Shown here in pieces: positions 16,215-26,229 of a DNA stretch of 35,507 nt (position 1 is the first letter of the stretch; every line of letters begins with the position of its first letter). Location: contig JAPLLA010000032.1 of the NCBI GenBank assembly GCA_026387795.1, forward strand, positions 1 to 35,507. Reading direction: 5' to 3'. The position numbers and the translations under genes are program-made. The notes below the pieces were generated by a model. It searched no databases. It worked only from the letters and a program-made list of their open reading frames with translations, and was not told the origin of the DNA. The DNA is from Candidatus Saganbacteria bacterium. GTDB taxonomy: Bacteria > Margulisbacteria > WOR-1 > JAPLLA01.

Positions 16215-17171
16215 ATGAAATTAAAACCCTTAAAAATAGGAAAATTTACCGCGAAACTCCCGATTATCCAAGGAGGAATGGCGATCCGTATTTCTACCGG
16301 AAGGTTGGCAGGGGCAGTGGCTGCCATGGGTGGGATTGGAGTGATTGGTGCTTCAGGTATGGATTTTGACGAATTAAGAGAAGAAATTCGCATAGCCAGG
16401 GAACTGGCAAAAGGCGGAATTGTGGGCATTAATATTATGTTTGCTGCCCGCGAGTTTTTAGGAATTGTAAAAACAGCAATCCAAGAAAAAATAGACATTA
16501 TTTTTACTGGTGCGGGTTTTTCCAGGGATATTTTTAAGCTTGGGTTAGACTCGAATACGATTATTGTCCCAATCGTTTCTTCCGCAAGGCTGGCACAGAC
16601 CGCAGAAAGATTGGGGGCCAGTGCGGTGGTGGTGGAAGGGAAAGAAGCAGGCGGGCATTTGGGGACAGACCGTTCGGTAAAAATAATTGTCCCGGAAGTA
16701 AAGGCGGCAGTAAAAATACCGGTGATTGGAGCGGGTGGGATGATGAGCGGCCAAGATATAGTGGACATGTTAAAACTTGGGGCAGACGGGGTACAGCTTG
16801 CTACACGTTTTGTGTTATCAGAAGAATGCAATGCTGCCAAGTCATACAAAGAGGTTTACCAGAGAGCAAAACAGGGAGATGTGTCAATCATTCAATCTCC
16901 GGTTGGCATGCCGGGCAGTGCGCTTAAAACTGCTTTTGTGGAAAAAATACTGAAAGGCGAAGCGCCTAAACCGATTGGTTGCGACTTTTGCCTGAAACAT
17001 TGCTCGTTGTTATATTGTATTATCCAAGCGCTTCTCAATGCACAACAAGGGGATGTGGAACATGGGATTGTCTTTTCCGGAGAAAATGTCTGGAAAATTA
17101 AAGACCGCACAATAAAACCTGCCAAAGAAATTATTGAAGAACTGCTTTCCGAAGTGGAGGCCATAGAGTGA
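16215..17171 (+). CDS. fabK: Enoyl-ACP reductase II (FabK)-like flavoprotein
   Basis: A 318-residue TIM-barrel FMN protein of the FabK/nitronate monooxygenase family. Motifs in order: [48 protein letters not shown] and [13 protein letters not shown] with DGVQLATRF. The C-terminal part has a CDFCLKHC cysteine cluster, not part of the classical FabK core. Its place directly before fabF in a complete FASII operon, with no fabI or fabL in this window, supports the enoyl-ACP reductase role over nitronate oxidation. Clear AAGGAG ribosome site. The stop overlaps the fabF GTG start. Confidence 0.8.
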   Translation: MKLKPLKIGKFTAKLPIIQGGMAIRISTGRLAGAVAAMGGIGVIGASGMDFDELREEIRIARELAKGGIVGINIMFAAREFLGIVKTAIQEKIDIIFTGAGFSRDIFKLGLDSNTIIVPIVSSARLAQTAERLGASAVVVEGKEAGGHLGTDRSVKIIVPEVKAAVKIPVIGAGGMMSGQDIVDMLKLGADGVQLATRFVLSEECNAAKSYKEVYQRAKQGDVSIIQSPVGMPGSALKTAFVEKILKGEAPKPIGCDFCLKHCSLLYCIIQALLNAQQGDVEHGIVFSGENVWKIKDRTIKPAKEIIEELLSEVEAIE

Positions 17172-18418
17172 GCCATCAGCAGAACAGAAGAGTAGTTATT
17201 ACGGGAATGGGAGTAATTGCCCCCAACGGCTTAAATAAAGAAGAATTTTGGGCAGGGCTTAAGAGCGGCAAGAGCGCAATTGAAAGAATTACGCTTTTTG
17301 ATCCTACTGGTTTTGATTGCCAAATTGCCGGAGAAGTAAAGAACTTCGACCCCACAGTCTATGTAGAAAAAAAAGAAGCACGGCGTTTGGCGCGTTTTCT
17401 TGTATTTGCTATTGCTGCTTCCCAAATGGCAGTAGATGATGCAAAAATTAACATTGCTGGAATTGCAGACCGTACAGGAGTCTTAGTTGGTTCGGGTATC
17501 GGAGGGATTGGGTTTTTGGAAGAACAAGCCAGGATCCTCGTTTCCAAAGGTCCTTCAAAACTTAGCCCATTTACAGTTCCTTACATGATTTGCGATATGG
17601 CATCAGGGATGGTCTCGATCCGTTTCGGTGCCAAGGGGCCAAACAGCTGTACAGTTACTGCTTGTGCTACAGGAACGCATTCTATAGGAGATGCCTATAA
17701 GATCATCCAGCGTGGGGATGCAGATGTCATGATTGCCGGAGGGACCGAGGGGGCAATTTGTCCGCTTGGAATTGCCAGTTTTGCAGCAGCCAAGGCACTT
17801 TCTACGCGGAACTCTGAACCTCACCGTGCTTCACGACCATTTGAAAAAAATCGGGATGGGTTTGTAATGGGGGAAGGGGCTGGGGTTGTAATTTTGGAAT
17901 CTTTAGAACATGCCAAAGCACGCGGTGCGCATATTTATGCAGAGTTAGTGGGCTATGGGATGAGCGGGGATGCAAATCATATAACTGCTCCTGCTCCAGA
18001 GGGAGAAGGAGCGCAAAGAGCAATCAGAATGGCATTGGCAGATGCAGAGATTACTCCGGATAAGATTGATTACATTAATGCACACGGTACTTCGACTGTG
18101 CTCAACGATAAATATGAAACCATAGCCATCAAAGCAGTATTTGGGGAACATGCAAAGAAAGTCAGCATTAGTTCCACCAAATCCATGCTCGGTCATCTAT
18201 TGGGCGCTACGGGTGCTGTAGAATTGATTGTTTCTGTTATGAGTATAAACGAAGGGATCGTGCATCCTACTATCAACTACGATGAACCGGACCCTGAATT
18301 GGACTTGGACTATACACCCAATGTTGCAAGAAAAAGAGAGATCAACTACGCCATGTCCAACTCCTTTGGTTTTGGCGGGCACAATGCCATTTTGATTGTG
18401 AAGAAATTTCAGGGATAA
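17168..18418 (+). CDS. fabF: 3-oxoacyl-ACP synthase II
   Basis: FabF elongates acyl-ACP with malonyl-ACP. The Cys-His-His triad is visible: C166 in TACATGTHS, His in [11 protein letters not shown] and His in [13 protein letters not shown]. At 416 residues it has the standard length. It starts with GTG in a GTGA overlap with fabK, with the first residues [14 protein letters not shown] matching the family N-terminus. It is the last gene of the operon; no clear hairpin-plus-T terminator follows. Confidence 0.97.
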   Translation: MSHQQNRRVVITGMGVIAPNGLNKEEFWAGLKSGKSAIERITLFDPTGFDCQIAGEVKNFDPTVYVEKKEARRLARFLVFAIAASQMAVDDAKINIAGIADRTGVLVGSGIGGIGFLEEQARILVSKGPSKLSPFTVPYMICDMASGMVSIRFGAKGPNSCTVTACATGTHSIGDAYKIIQRGDADVMIAGGTEGAICPLGIASFAAAKALSTRNSEPHRASRPFEKNRDGFVMGEGAGVVILESLEHAKARGAHIYAELVGYGMSGDANHITAPAPEGEGAQRAIRMALADAEITPDKIDYINAHGTSTVLNDKYETIAIKAVFGEHAKKVSISSTKSMLGHLLGATGAVELIVSVMSINEGIVHPTINYDEPDPELDLDYTPNVARKREINYAMSNSFGFGGHNAILIVKKFQG

Positions 18419-18460
18419 CGATTTTTTCTCCCCTTCATTTTAAAGGCCACAGGGCTGTGT

Positions 18461-18466
18461 TATAAT
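18461..18466 (+). promoter_or_regulatory. Likely -10 box upstream of the large envelope protein gene
   Basis: TATAAT preceded by TG in the extended -10 position (TGTTATAAT). No good -35 is present at the usual spacing. It lies about 58 nt upstream of the ATG at 18524, in the 105-nt gap after fabF. Confidence 0.5.
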
Positions 18467-18523
18467 TTCCCCTAAGGACGCATTTTTTGGGTTTGTTGGA
18501 ACGATTTATATCTATGGGGTAGA

Positions 18524-21500
18524 ATGAAGAGCTTTTTTTTAAAAATATGCTCCTTTTTTATAGTGTTTCTTTTAGGGATGGCAGTGGTTGCCTTTGCCGA
18601 AGACGCTTATCCGCGCATAACTTTTGACGGGTATAAAAAATACGAATACAAGAATGTCAATGTCACCCCTTACAGCAACTATTTTTTGGGTCTTTCCCAT
18701 TTAGGGGGGTTTGTTCCCAATTATACAGGAGGGCCTTGGCAGGAGAGGTTGCTGCTTAAAATAGAAGGCCAGCTTAATAAACAGCTCAAGGTAACTTACG
18801 ATTTGGAAGACCAGCCGGAAACCCCTTCCCGTTACGATGTTAAGGTTCAGTATGACAACCATGAAATTATTTTTGGGGATGTTAATATCGATATTACCGG
18901 GAATGAATTTGCCTCTGTCAGTAAATTCTTAAATGGAGTGATTTATCGCACTAAAGGGGGAAATTATGATTTTATTTTGGTTCCTTCTGCAAAGTCCAAA
19001 AGCCAAAACCAAAAAATAACCTCTTTTTACGGTACAGGGATCCGCGGCCCCTATAGCCTAGGGCATACCAATATTATAGACGGGTCAGAACAAATCTACT
19101 TGAATGGTATTTTGTTGGCCCGTAAAAAAGATTATGACATAGACTATTTCGAGGGGAGGATCACCTTAAAGGAGATCATTAACAGCGGGGATGAAGTTAA
19201 ATATACCTATGAATATACTACTATTATCGATTTATTCTTTCCGACTTTATCCAAAAGGGACTTTTTTGCAATGCAGGGCCGTACTACTTTTGACCCTTCC
19301 CAATTTGGCTATGTAGAACCACAGCCAGTACCGGTTGTCATATCTGCCCAAGATTTGTTTCCCTCAAACATGCCGGACCGAGCTACTTTTGAATCTCAAA
19401 CCGGGACTACCGCAGAAACAGTAGCCTATTATAAAGAACAAGAGAAAAAAAAGAGCATTGTAGAGCAGGAATCTACAGGGAAATACCAATTAATGCATAC
19501 GCCGATAGTTCCTTTTAGCGAAAAAGTAGTACTCTGGGGACAGGTTTTAAAACTGGAACAGGATTACCGTGTTAATTACGATACCGGGGTTTTGACTCTT
19601 TTGACTTCTGATCTGCCCCAGGATAGTTCGGAGCTGAAAATAGAATATCAATATAAACAAACCACGTTGGAAGTAGAGCAATTTCAGGGAGTTGTAGCAG
19701 GTAAAGGGCCCTATGTTTTAAGCTATAACCCGGTGGTACTTGGATCGGATAAAATAAAAGTTAATGACGCTTTAATGAAAAGAGACCTGGATTACACTAT
19801 TGATTATGGACAAGGGAGAATATTGTTTAATGTGGATATTGGTTCTGCTACAGATATTAAGGTGTTATATGCGCACGCAGTTAAACAAAAACCCCTTTCT
19901 ACAAAACCGGCAGCTGCTCCCACCCCTTTAACAGTAGGAGGTACTTACTTAAAAGAATCCGGTAAAAGAGGAGGAGGAGCCGCAACTGCTACTGGATATG
20001 ATACTTTTAAGGGAAGCGACATAATAGGCAATAGTTCCTCAATATTTTTGAGCAACTTTCCTATTACCAGTAGCACAGAGGGGACTTTGATCGTTAAGAA
20101 AAACGGTGTGGCTTTAACCTGGGGAGTAGATTATGTAGTTCCAACTACAGAAGTTGATCCTGCTACCGGATATTCCAGGACCATACCGACTACCAAGCTG
20201 CCTAGTTTTATAAATGTCAGAGAAGATCTTTCCAATGGTTATGATACCGGTGCGATCAAGTATTTGGATACAACCCTGCAAGCTACAGACGAAATTATAG
20301 TCGCTTATACGTATAAAAAACCGATTGTAGGCAGGTATTCCGGAAAAGGTAACGGAAGCCGTGGCCCTTATTACATCAGCAAGAATTTTAGGAACATTGT
20401 GGGAAAAACAGAAACGATCCAGGTGTGGACTACCGGAAGCTCTAATATTACTATTTATACCCGCAACGGGAGCATTGAGCCGGACATGGGAGCCACTGGA
20501 TATTCTTTCTATTATTATCAGGACAATCCATACATCATGTTCAACAGCGAATTAGATTCCAATAAAAGTTTTTCCACAATTTTCCAATATGTTCCTGCAG
20601 CTGCTTCTACGGGCTCTGATATTGCCCAAGAAGTAATCGGGTTTGATGTAAAATATTCAAACCAGGATCTAAAATTTTCCGGTGTCATGGCTTCCAGTAA
20701 CGCAGACCAGGTTATTATTTCTACTGCTACAGAAGAAGATTTTGCCGGAAACGGCAACCGCACTTATACCCTGCATTCTTCATCTCTCTTAATAGAAAAC
20801 ACCGAACAGGTTTATGTGAACAATAACTTGTTGAATAAAGATTACGACTATTACATTAACTATTCTACCCCGGGACAATTGGTATTCTTTTATATTACCC
20901 CCTCTACCCAAGACGTAATTTCAGTTTTTTATGAATACCAAAACAGCAGCGGAGGAGGAGGCGGAACCAGGTCTCAGCGCGGCAATGCTTACAAGTTCGA
21001 GGTTTCGGACCGTTTTTTTAACAGTGTAGATGCAGGGATGAGCTATAAAAAGCTTGAACCGGATTTTAGGCCAATTGGGAGCACTCCCCTTGGTTCAGGC
21101 AGTGAATATAGAAACTATAAACTTGCTTACAACCCGCAAACAAATTTTTCTTTTGGCTATGACCTTTTGCAGACCGATGATCAGATCGGGACCTATTTAG
21201 ATAAATTCTTGCATCGCTGGGACCATCGGCTTTCTGTCGGTTTTGTCCCTTACAATTTAGTAAAAATAGGATTAACCTACCGCACTTTTACTTCGAAAGA
21301 CGACTTACTGCCCGGGGCAGTGCTCCATACCAGCGATTCGGTTCAGGAAGAATGGAACGGCAGCATTGTTCCCCCCACCTACCAAAACGGGGAAGTTGTC
21401 TTGGTAAACAAAAACGATTTTAAAACTTTTTACGTCAAGTCCGATGCCATAGATTTGGTTGATCCCCGTACGGACCGTACCGACTTTTTCCATACCAACA

Positions 21501-22642
21501 ATACTTTTGCTTTTACCAAGCGGTTTAGCGGTGACCTTGATTACCAGATTAATGAACCCAAGACCATCACTTTGACACAAGAAGGAGGAGCAACTGTAGA
21601 ATCTGTAACTGGGCATACCCGTTCCCAGGATTTGGGTTACGGATTAAATTTAGACCTTACGGTAGACCCATTGGAAAAACTGGCTTTAAGGGCCAAGTTT
21701 ATTAATCATAGAGCAGACGACTTAAAAAATGCGATTTTAAGCAACATTACTCGTAATGAGAGCTATCACTTGGATTTTGTGCCAATTAAACCGCTGGTTT
21801 CTTCTTTGGACCACAATAGGATTGAAGATTTGGCTGTGATTGTTGGAGGAAGAAATCCAAGAACAGACCGTACCAGTGCAAATGTAACCTACGTCCCTTT
21901 TTCTTTTACTCGTTTGACTTGGAATCTCGCTCAAGACGGGGCAATACTTGCCAATGGAAACGTGAGTGGAGCAAATTCCAATACCTATACTTGCGATATT
22001 AGTCCTTACACCAGCCCTCTTTGGAGAATAGATGCCAATTTTAAGTTATTTAGTAAATATGCTTTTGCTCCGCAGAGTACTGGGGAGGTTTTGACCAATA
22101 CCGATTCTTTTTCACAGCAGTATCATTTGGTTTTTACCCCATTTACATTTTTGACACTGGTGCCGGGGCTTTCTCAAGAAGATTATTTTAACCATGATAA
22201 CGCAGTGATAAACCAGGTTTACACAAAAACCCAAAACCAGACTGCAACCTGCAAATTAACCTTGCTTCCCATGCCATCTCTTACCTTAACTTCGGATTAT
22301 TTATTACTCATTACCAAGGATTTTGTGGGAGGATCGAATAAAAATAAGAATGTACTTGCCAATCGTTTGGATTACAAATTTATGGGGTGGGGAACTCTTG
22401 CCTATGATTGGATCTATGAAAATAACGGAGGGGAAGTGCAAGGTGGGATCCTTACGGATTTAAATTTTACCAAAAACACCCATGGTTTAACCGTTAAAAT
22501 TAATCTGCCGGTCGATAATCCGGTTTTTGCTGGATTTGTGGTAGATCTTGGTTATAAACTGGTTGATTATGTGGACCACAAAACCAGTGCCAACAATTTC
22601 CAGGCAAGCTTGCTTTCTTTTGAAGGAGCAATCAACTTTTAG
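18524..22642 (+). CDS. Large outer-membrane beta-barrel protein with repeated beta modules
   Basis: 1372 residues with a signal peptide (MKSFFLKICSFFIVFLLG ... AFA, about residue 25). From about residue 150 to 800 there are five or six related beta-rich modules with the pattern GPYxL, GSExVxVNGxxLxxxxDYxIDYxxGxIxF, then IxVxYEY. A GGGGG linker near residue 810 leads into about 550 residues of alternating aromatic/polar strands ending in AINF, typical of a barrel with a C-terminal phenylalanine. Residues about 490-692 are closely matched by the lipoprotein at 26969-27670. The DY-IDY modules recall those of large secretion-linked barrels such as SprA, but I see no firm homology. Function unknown; surface assembly or transport is a guess. 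Its stop codon overlaps the stop of the convergent protease gene. Confidence 0.8.
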   Translation: MKSFFLKICSFFIVFLLGMAVVAFAEDAYPRITFDGYKKYEYKNVNVTPYSNYFLGLSHLGGFVPNYTGGPWQERLLLKIEGQLNKQLKVTYDLEDQPETPSRYDVKVQYDNHEIIFGDVNIDITGNEFASVSKFLNGVIYRTKGGNYDFILVPSAKSKSQNQKITSFYGTGIRGPYSLGHTNIIDGSEQIYLNGILLARKKDYDIDYFEGRITLKEIINSGDEVKYTYEYTTIIDLFFPTLSKRDFFAMQGRTTFDPSQFGYVEPQPVPVVISAQDLFPSNMPDRATFESQTGTTAETVAYYKEQEKKKSIVEQESTGKYQLMHTPIVPFSEKVVLWGQVLKLEQDYRVNYDTGVLTLLTSDLPQDSSELKIEYQYKQTTLEVEQFQGVVAGKGPYVLSYNPVVLGSDKIKVNDALMKRDLDYTIDYGQGRILFNVDIGSATDIKVLYAHAVKQKPLSTKPAAAPTPLTVGGTYLKESGKRGGGAATATGYDTFKGSDIIGNSSSIFLSNFPITSSTEGTLIVKKNGVALTWGVDYVVPTTEVDPATGYSRTIPTTKLPSFINVREDLSNGYDTGAIKYLDTTLQATDEIIVAYTYKKPIVGRYSGKGNGSRGPYYISKNFRNIVGKTETIQVWTTGSSNITIYTRNGSIEPDMGATGYSFYYYQDNPYIMFNSELDSNKSFSTIFQYVPAAASTGSDIAQEVIGFDVKYSNQDLKFSGVMASSNADQVIISTATEEDFAGNGNRTYTLHSSSLLIENTEQVYVNNNLLNKDYDYYINYSTPGQLVFFYITPSTQDVISVFYEYQNSSGGGGGTRSQRGNAYKFEVSDRFFNSVDAGMSYKKLEPDFRPIGSTPLGSGSEYRNYKLAYNPQTNFSFGYDLLQTDDQIGTYLDKFLHRWDHRLSVGFVPYNLVKIGLTYRTFTSKDDLLPGAVLHTSDSVQEEWNGSIVPPTYQNGEVVLVNKNDFKTFYVKSDAIDLVDPRTDRTDFFHTNNTFAFTKRFSGDLDYQINEPKTITLTQEGGATVESVTGHTRSQDLGYGLNLDLTVDPLEKLALRAKFINHRADDLKNAILSNITRNESYHLDFVPIKPLVSSLDHNRIEDLAVIVGGRNPRTDRTSANVTYVPFSFTRLTWNLAQDGAILANGNVSGANSNTYTCDISPYTSPLWRIDANFKLFSKYAFAPQSTGEVLTNTDSFSQQYHLVFTPFTFLTLVPGLSQEDYFNHDNAVINQVYTKTQNQTATCKLTLLPMPSLTLTSDYLLLITKDFVGGSNKNKNVLANRLDYKFMGWGTLAYDWIYENNGGEVQGGILTDLNFTKNTHGLTVKINLPVDNPVFAGFVVDLGYKLVDYVDHKTSANNFQASLLSFEGAINF

Positions 22643-24486
22643 TTAAGGATGAGGACCTTGCCTTTGCCAAGCAGTGTCTGTGTGCCGCCGGATTCATAGA
22701 CTATCCGATATAGGTAAGCGCCGTTCTGGAAATATTCTCCTGCAGCATTTTTACCGTCCCACAGCACATAGTTTGGACCAGAGCTTTGGCTTTCGGTCCT
22801 TTTCCAGAGCAGGTTTCCTGTGATGTCAAAGATATAGATTGAAACCGTGGCATCTGTGGCTAATTGGTAATAAATAGTATAGTTGCCGCCGCTCTTGGGA
22901 CTAAAAGGGTTTGGCCCGCCAAGGCTTTCCCCTACAATTGCCGCAGAATTATTTAGGGTTACATTGATAGTATGGGTTAATTCTATACTCGCACTTACTG
23001 TTAATTTTAAAGTGTAGATCCCGTTTTTGTTTGGTATGGTACTCCAGGTTTCAAGTAAACCGTTGCCAACTGGAGACGTGTGTGTGGTCCCAATTTGTAT
23101 CCAGCTCCCTTCGGTTGTAGCCCCATATAGATATTCCACTTTATAGCTGGTAAAACCTTCCCCAGTGGCATAGCCTCTGATCGGTACTGTACCGTTGATA
23201 GCGCTGTTTCTGGATGGGGTTGCAATGTAAGCAAGGAATCCACCCAATGCATTCCCAACATTAATGCGCCCGCTGCCTAATTTACCTTCATAGCCTGGAT
23301 TTAAGGAATCAATGTTATCTGCAGTGGTTTGTATTTTTGCGGTTATCTCAGCTTGTCCCCAAGTAGGGTGCTGCCCTTTGATTAAAGCTGCTAACCCCGA
23401 GACAAAAGGCGCAGCCATAGAAGTACCGCTTTTTAATCCGTAGGAAGTAGGGCTGTTATAAGTGGTACTGTAAATATCTGTTCCCGGAGCTGAGATATCT
23501 ACCCAAGTGCCATAGTTAGAAGATTCGCCTCCCCATACTGCTCTTTTATCGCTTTGGTCGGTGGCAGCAACCGCGATCACGTTAGTATAGGCTGCAGGAT
23601 AGAAAGGAGAAGATGATCCGGAGTTGCCTGCAGCAGCAACAATAACACACCCTTTGTTATAAGCATAAGTGCACGCATCTTCTAATACAGAAGAAGCCGT
23701 AGTTTCCCCTAAGCTTAAATTAATAATCCCTGCGGGCCGGTCCGCAGCTTCTCTAACCCCCAAAGCAACATTTACCGTTGAACCATGGCCAGTAGAATCT
23801 AAAACTTTAATTGCCAATATTTTTGCAAGCCAATTTATACCTGCGATCCCTTTGTTGTTATCTGTAATAGCTCCGGCAATTCCGGATATATGGGTTCCGT
23901 GACCGTTATCGTCTGTAGGATCATCGTCGCCATTTACGTAGTCATGGCCAAGCAGAACTTTGCCGCCGGTTAAGTCTTCGTGAATATAGCTTACTCCCGT
24001 ATCAACTACAGCAATAATTTCCGTGGAGCTTCCGGAATATATCCCCCAGCCGTTTTCAGCCGCAATTTTTGTGATTCCCCATTGCTGTGAAAGGTAAGGA
24101 TCGTTGGGAGTTAGACATGAGTGTACTAAATAATTTGGTTCCGCATAAAGGACATTTGGGTCTCTTTGCAGTTTTTCAATAACAGGCAGAATATCCTGTT
24201 CTTTTGGAATGGAGACCTTGTAAATGTCTTGCAAGGTGTTTTGGGAACCGGAAACCATGGATTGCATAGCAGTTTCCGGAAAAAGCTTTTCTACTTTTAA
24301 ATCTGGGGCATGGCCAATGGACTTTATTTCGCCCTGCAAATAGTTTGGCGGAGTAGACCCTTTGAAAAGAGTAGAGGGCTTAAGTTTTACTACGATCTCG
24401 CCTGGGACATATTCTGAGGCAAAAGAGGGGAGGAAGGTCCCAAGGAACATGATTAGAGTAAATAGCAGGAGAAAATAGCGCTTCAT
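22639..24486 (-). CDS. Secreted subtilisin-like serine protease (S8) with C-terminal FlgD-like Ig domain
   Basis: 615 residues from the ATG at 24486; the frame is open further upstream, but only this ATG gives a signal peptide (MKRYFLLLFTLIMFLGTFL) and follows a promoter. A propeptide with VPGEIVVKLK is followed by the S8 domain with D162 (AVVDTGV), H196 (NGHGTHISG), oxyanion N288 (AAAGNSG) and S356 (SGTSMAAP). After that come a beta-sandwich region and a C-terminal segment (GPNPFSPKSGG, VSIYIFDITGN, LLWKRT, FQNGAYLYRIV) typical of the FlgD-like or sorting-type tail on exported proteins of diderm candidate phyla. Probably an extracellular or cell-surface protease. Tail-to-tail with the large barrel gene, sharing TTAG. 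Confidence 0.93.
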   Translation of the reverse strand: MKRYFLLLFTLIMFLGTFLPSFASEYVPGEIVVKLKPSTLFKGSTPPNYLQGEIKSIGHAPDLKVEKLFPETAMQSMVSGSQNTLQDIYKVSIPKEQDILPVIEKLQRDPNVLYAEPNYLVHSCLTPNDPYLSQQWGITKIAAENGWGIYSGSSTEIIAVVDTGVSYIHEDLTGGKVLLGHDYVNGDDDPTDDNGHGTHISGIAGAITDNNKGIAGINWLAKILAIKVLDSTGHGSTVNVALGVREAADRPAGIINLSLGETTASSVLEDACTYAYNKGCVIVAAAGNSGSSSPFYPAAYTNVIAVAATDQSDKRAVWGGESSNYGTWVDISAPGTDIYSTTYNSPTSYGLKSGTSMAAPFVSGLAALIKGQHPTWGQAEITAKIQTTADNIDSLNPGYEGKLGSGRINVGNALGGFLAYIATPSRNSAINGTVPIRGYATGEGFTSYKVEYLYGATTEGSWIQIGTTHTSPVGNGLLETWSTIPNKNGIYTLKLTVSASIELTHTINVTLNNSAAIVGESLGGPNPFSPKSGGNYTIYYQLATDATVSIYIFDITGNLLWKRTESQSSGPNYVLWDGKNAAGEYFQNGAYLYRIVYESGGTQTLLGKGKVLILN

Positions 24487-24495
24487 TTGGGGTTT

Positions 24496-24524
24496 AGTAT
24501 AACATAATCTAGAGTTGGACTGAA
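24496..24524 (-). promoter_or_regulatory. Promoter of the S8 protease gene, near-leaderless
   Basis: On the minus strand: TTCAGT (24524-24519, weak), 17-nt spacer, TATACT (24501-24496). The ATG lies 9 nt beyond the -10 and no ribosome site fits between, so a nearly leaderless mRNA is expected. Confidence 0.5.
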
Positions 24525-24544
24525 AGTTTGGGAAAGGGTATAAT
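24515..24544 (+). promoter_or_regulatory. Promoter of ridA, near-leaderless
   Basis: TTGGAC (24515-24520), 18-nt spacer, TATAAT (24539-24544). The ATG at 24553 is 8 nt downstream with no ribosome site. The -35 region overlaps that of the divergent protease promoter. Confidence 0.6.
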
Positions 24545-24552
24545 TCCCATCG

Positions 24553-25017
24553 ATGCCGATAGAAAACAAAATAAAAGAATTGGGATTTGAACTTCCAGCT
24601 GTAACTCTGCCGGTAGCAGCGTATGTGCCGGTAGTAAAAACAGGGAATCTTTTGTTTTGTTCCGGCCAGCTTCCCATGCGTGACGGCAAAGTGGCTTTTA
24701 TGGGAAAAGTGGGGAAGGATTTGAGCAAAGAAGAGGCACAAAAAGCAGCTCAGCTTTGTTTGCTGAATGGCTTGGCTGTAATCAAAAAAGAGACTGGGGA
24801 ACTGGACAGAATTAAGAGGGTTGTGAGGTTAACTGGATACGTTAACTCTGCTCCTGGGTTTATAGAACAGCATATAGTAATGAATGGTGCATCCGAATTG
24901 GCAGTGGCCATCTTTAGTGACAAAGGGAAGCATACCCGCGTAGCAGTGGGGGTTGCTGAACTGCCGCTTGATGTGGCAGTGGAAGTGGATCTTATTGTTG
25001 AGATTGCGGAGGGATAA
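24553..25017 (+). CDS. ridA: RidA family reactive imine/enamine deaminase
   Basis: RidA (YjgF/YER057c/UK114) proteins hydrolyse reactive 2-aminoacrylate and related imines that damage PLP enzymes. This 154-residue protein has R129 in HTRVAVGVAELP, the conserved substrate-carboxylate arginine, with the acidic partner E136. It is longer than the ~128-residue archetype and resembles the larger RidA subfamily with an N-terminal extension (NKIKELGFELP). It is followed after 3 nt by a PLP aminotransferase, a sensible partner for imine clearance. Confidence 0.9.
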   Translation: MPIENKIKELGFELPAVTLPVAAYVPVVKTGNLLFCSGQLPMRDGKVAFMGKVGKDLSKEEAQKAAQLCLLNGLAVIKKETGELDRIKRVVRLTGYVNSAPGFIEQHIVMNGASELAVAIFSDKGKHTRVAVGVAELPLDVAVEVDLIVEIAEG

Positions 25018-25020
25018 GAG

Positions 25021-26226
25021 ATGAAAAAAGGGAAATTAATAGAACGAACCAAAAAAGTGCTTTCTCCTGTACTTGCCCGTTACTTTGAATTGGAAGTAAA
25101 AGGGGGCCGCGGAGCATTTTTAACCGGGTTGGATGGACGCAAGTATCTGGATTTTTCTACCGGGATTGCAGTCAACAGTCTGGGGCACTGCCATCCAAAC
25201 ATTGTGGAGGCAATTGAAAAGCAAACGCGGCATTTGATCCATGTTTGCGCAGGGATTGCTTACTACGAAGCAAATGTAGCTTTAGCGGAAAAGCTAAAAG
25301 AGATACTGCCGGCTCCTCTGGAGAGCGTTTTCTTTTGCCAGAGCGGAACAGAAGCAGTAGAGGGGGCAATGAAACTTGCCAAATATGTTACCAAGAAACC
25401 GGGGATTATTACTTTTAAAGGGGCATTTCATGGCCGGACACTGGGTGCGCTTTCTGTAACTACTTCAAAAGCAAAATATCAAGAAGGGTATAAGCCCTTG
25501 CTGCCCAATGTTTATGTGGCGAGCAAGGACATCGATTCTTTTAAGAAGGTTGTTGCTAAAGTGGGGAAAGGTAAGATTGCGGCAGCAATTATTGAGTTAG
25601 TCCAGGGAGAAGGGGGATATATTATTCAGGATCCTTTCTTTGTTAAAGAATTAGTGGTGTTTTGCAAATCACAGGGGATACTTTTGATCTTAGATGAAAT
25701 CCAGTCCGGACTGGGGCGTACGGGAAAATGGTTTGCTTGCCAACATTTTGGGATTGTTCCGGATATTATGTGCATTGCCAAGTCTTTGGGAGGGGGGTTG
25801 CCGCTTGGGGCAGTGGTCTCTTCCAAGAAAATTATGGAACAATGGTCTCCTGGTGCACACGGCGGGACCATGGGAGGCAATCCCGTAGCTTGTGCGGCAG
25901 GACTTGCTATGTTGGAAGTGATCCAAAAACAGAAAATTTTGGATAACGTACAGAGCATGGGAGGATACCTGAAACAAAAGCTTTTGGCTTTGCAAGCACA
26001 GTATCCAAAAATCAAAGAAGTCAGGGGCCTAGGTCTTATGTTGGGGGTAGATTTTAAAGATTCCGCTTACGCCAAGCATATAATCAATACTTGTTTATCG
26101 CGGGGACTGGTTTTGATCAGTACAGGAGCAGACGGACAAGTAGTACGTTTTATTCCTCCGCTTAATGTAGCCAAAGCGCAAGTCGACAACGCCTTGCAAA
26201 TTTTTGAGCGTGTTTTAAAAGGATAA
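25021..26226 (+). CDS. Class III PLP aminotransferase (acetylornithine/4-aminobutyrate type)
   Basis: A 401-residue fold-type I aminotransferase. Visible are FSTGIAVNSLGHCHP, the phosphate-binding QSGTEAVEGAMKLAK, FKGAFHGRTLGALS, LILDEIQSGLGRTGKW with the PLP-ring aspartate, and IAKSLGGG with the Schiff-base lysine K254. The late GGTMGGNPVACAA is typical of the ornithine and GABA branches. These motifs cannot separate ArgD-like from GabT-like activity, and no arginine or GABA pathway gene is nearby, so no symbol is given. It follows ridA by 3 nt and precedes rlmB by 3 nt. Confidence 0.9.
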   Translation: MKKGKLIERTKKVLSPVLARYFELEVKGGRGAFLTGLDGRKYLDFSTGIAVNSLGHCHPNIVEAIEKQTRHLIHVCAGIAYYEANVALAEKLKEILPAPLESVFFCQSGTEAVEGAMKLAKYVTKKPGIITFKGAFHGRTLGALSVTTSKAKYQEGYKPLLPNVYVASKDIDSFKKVVAKVGKGKIAAAIIELVQGEGGYIIQDPFFVKELVVFCKSQGILLILDEIQSGLGRTGKWFACQHFGIVPDIMCIAKSLGGGLPLGAVVSSKKIMEQWSPGAHGGTMGGNPVACAAGLAMLEVIQKQKILDNVQSMGGYLKQKLLALQAQYPKIKEVRGLGLMLGVDFKDSAYAKHIINTCLSRGLVLISTGADGQVVRFIPPLNVAKAQVDNALQIFERVLKG

Positions 26227-26229
26227 TAT

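Noticed and set aside
24487-24741. 85 extra N-terminal residues for the S8 protease
   Set aside because: They overlap the divergent ridA gene and its promoter, and they would bury the signal peptide.
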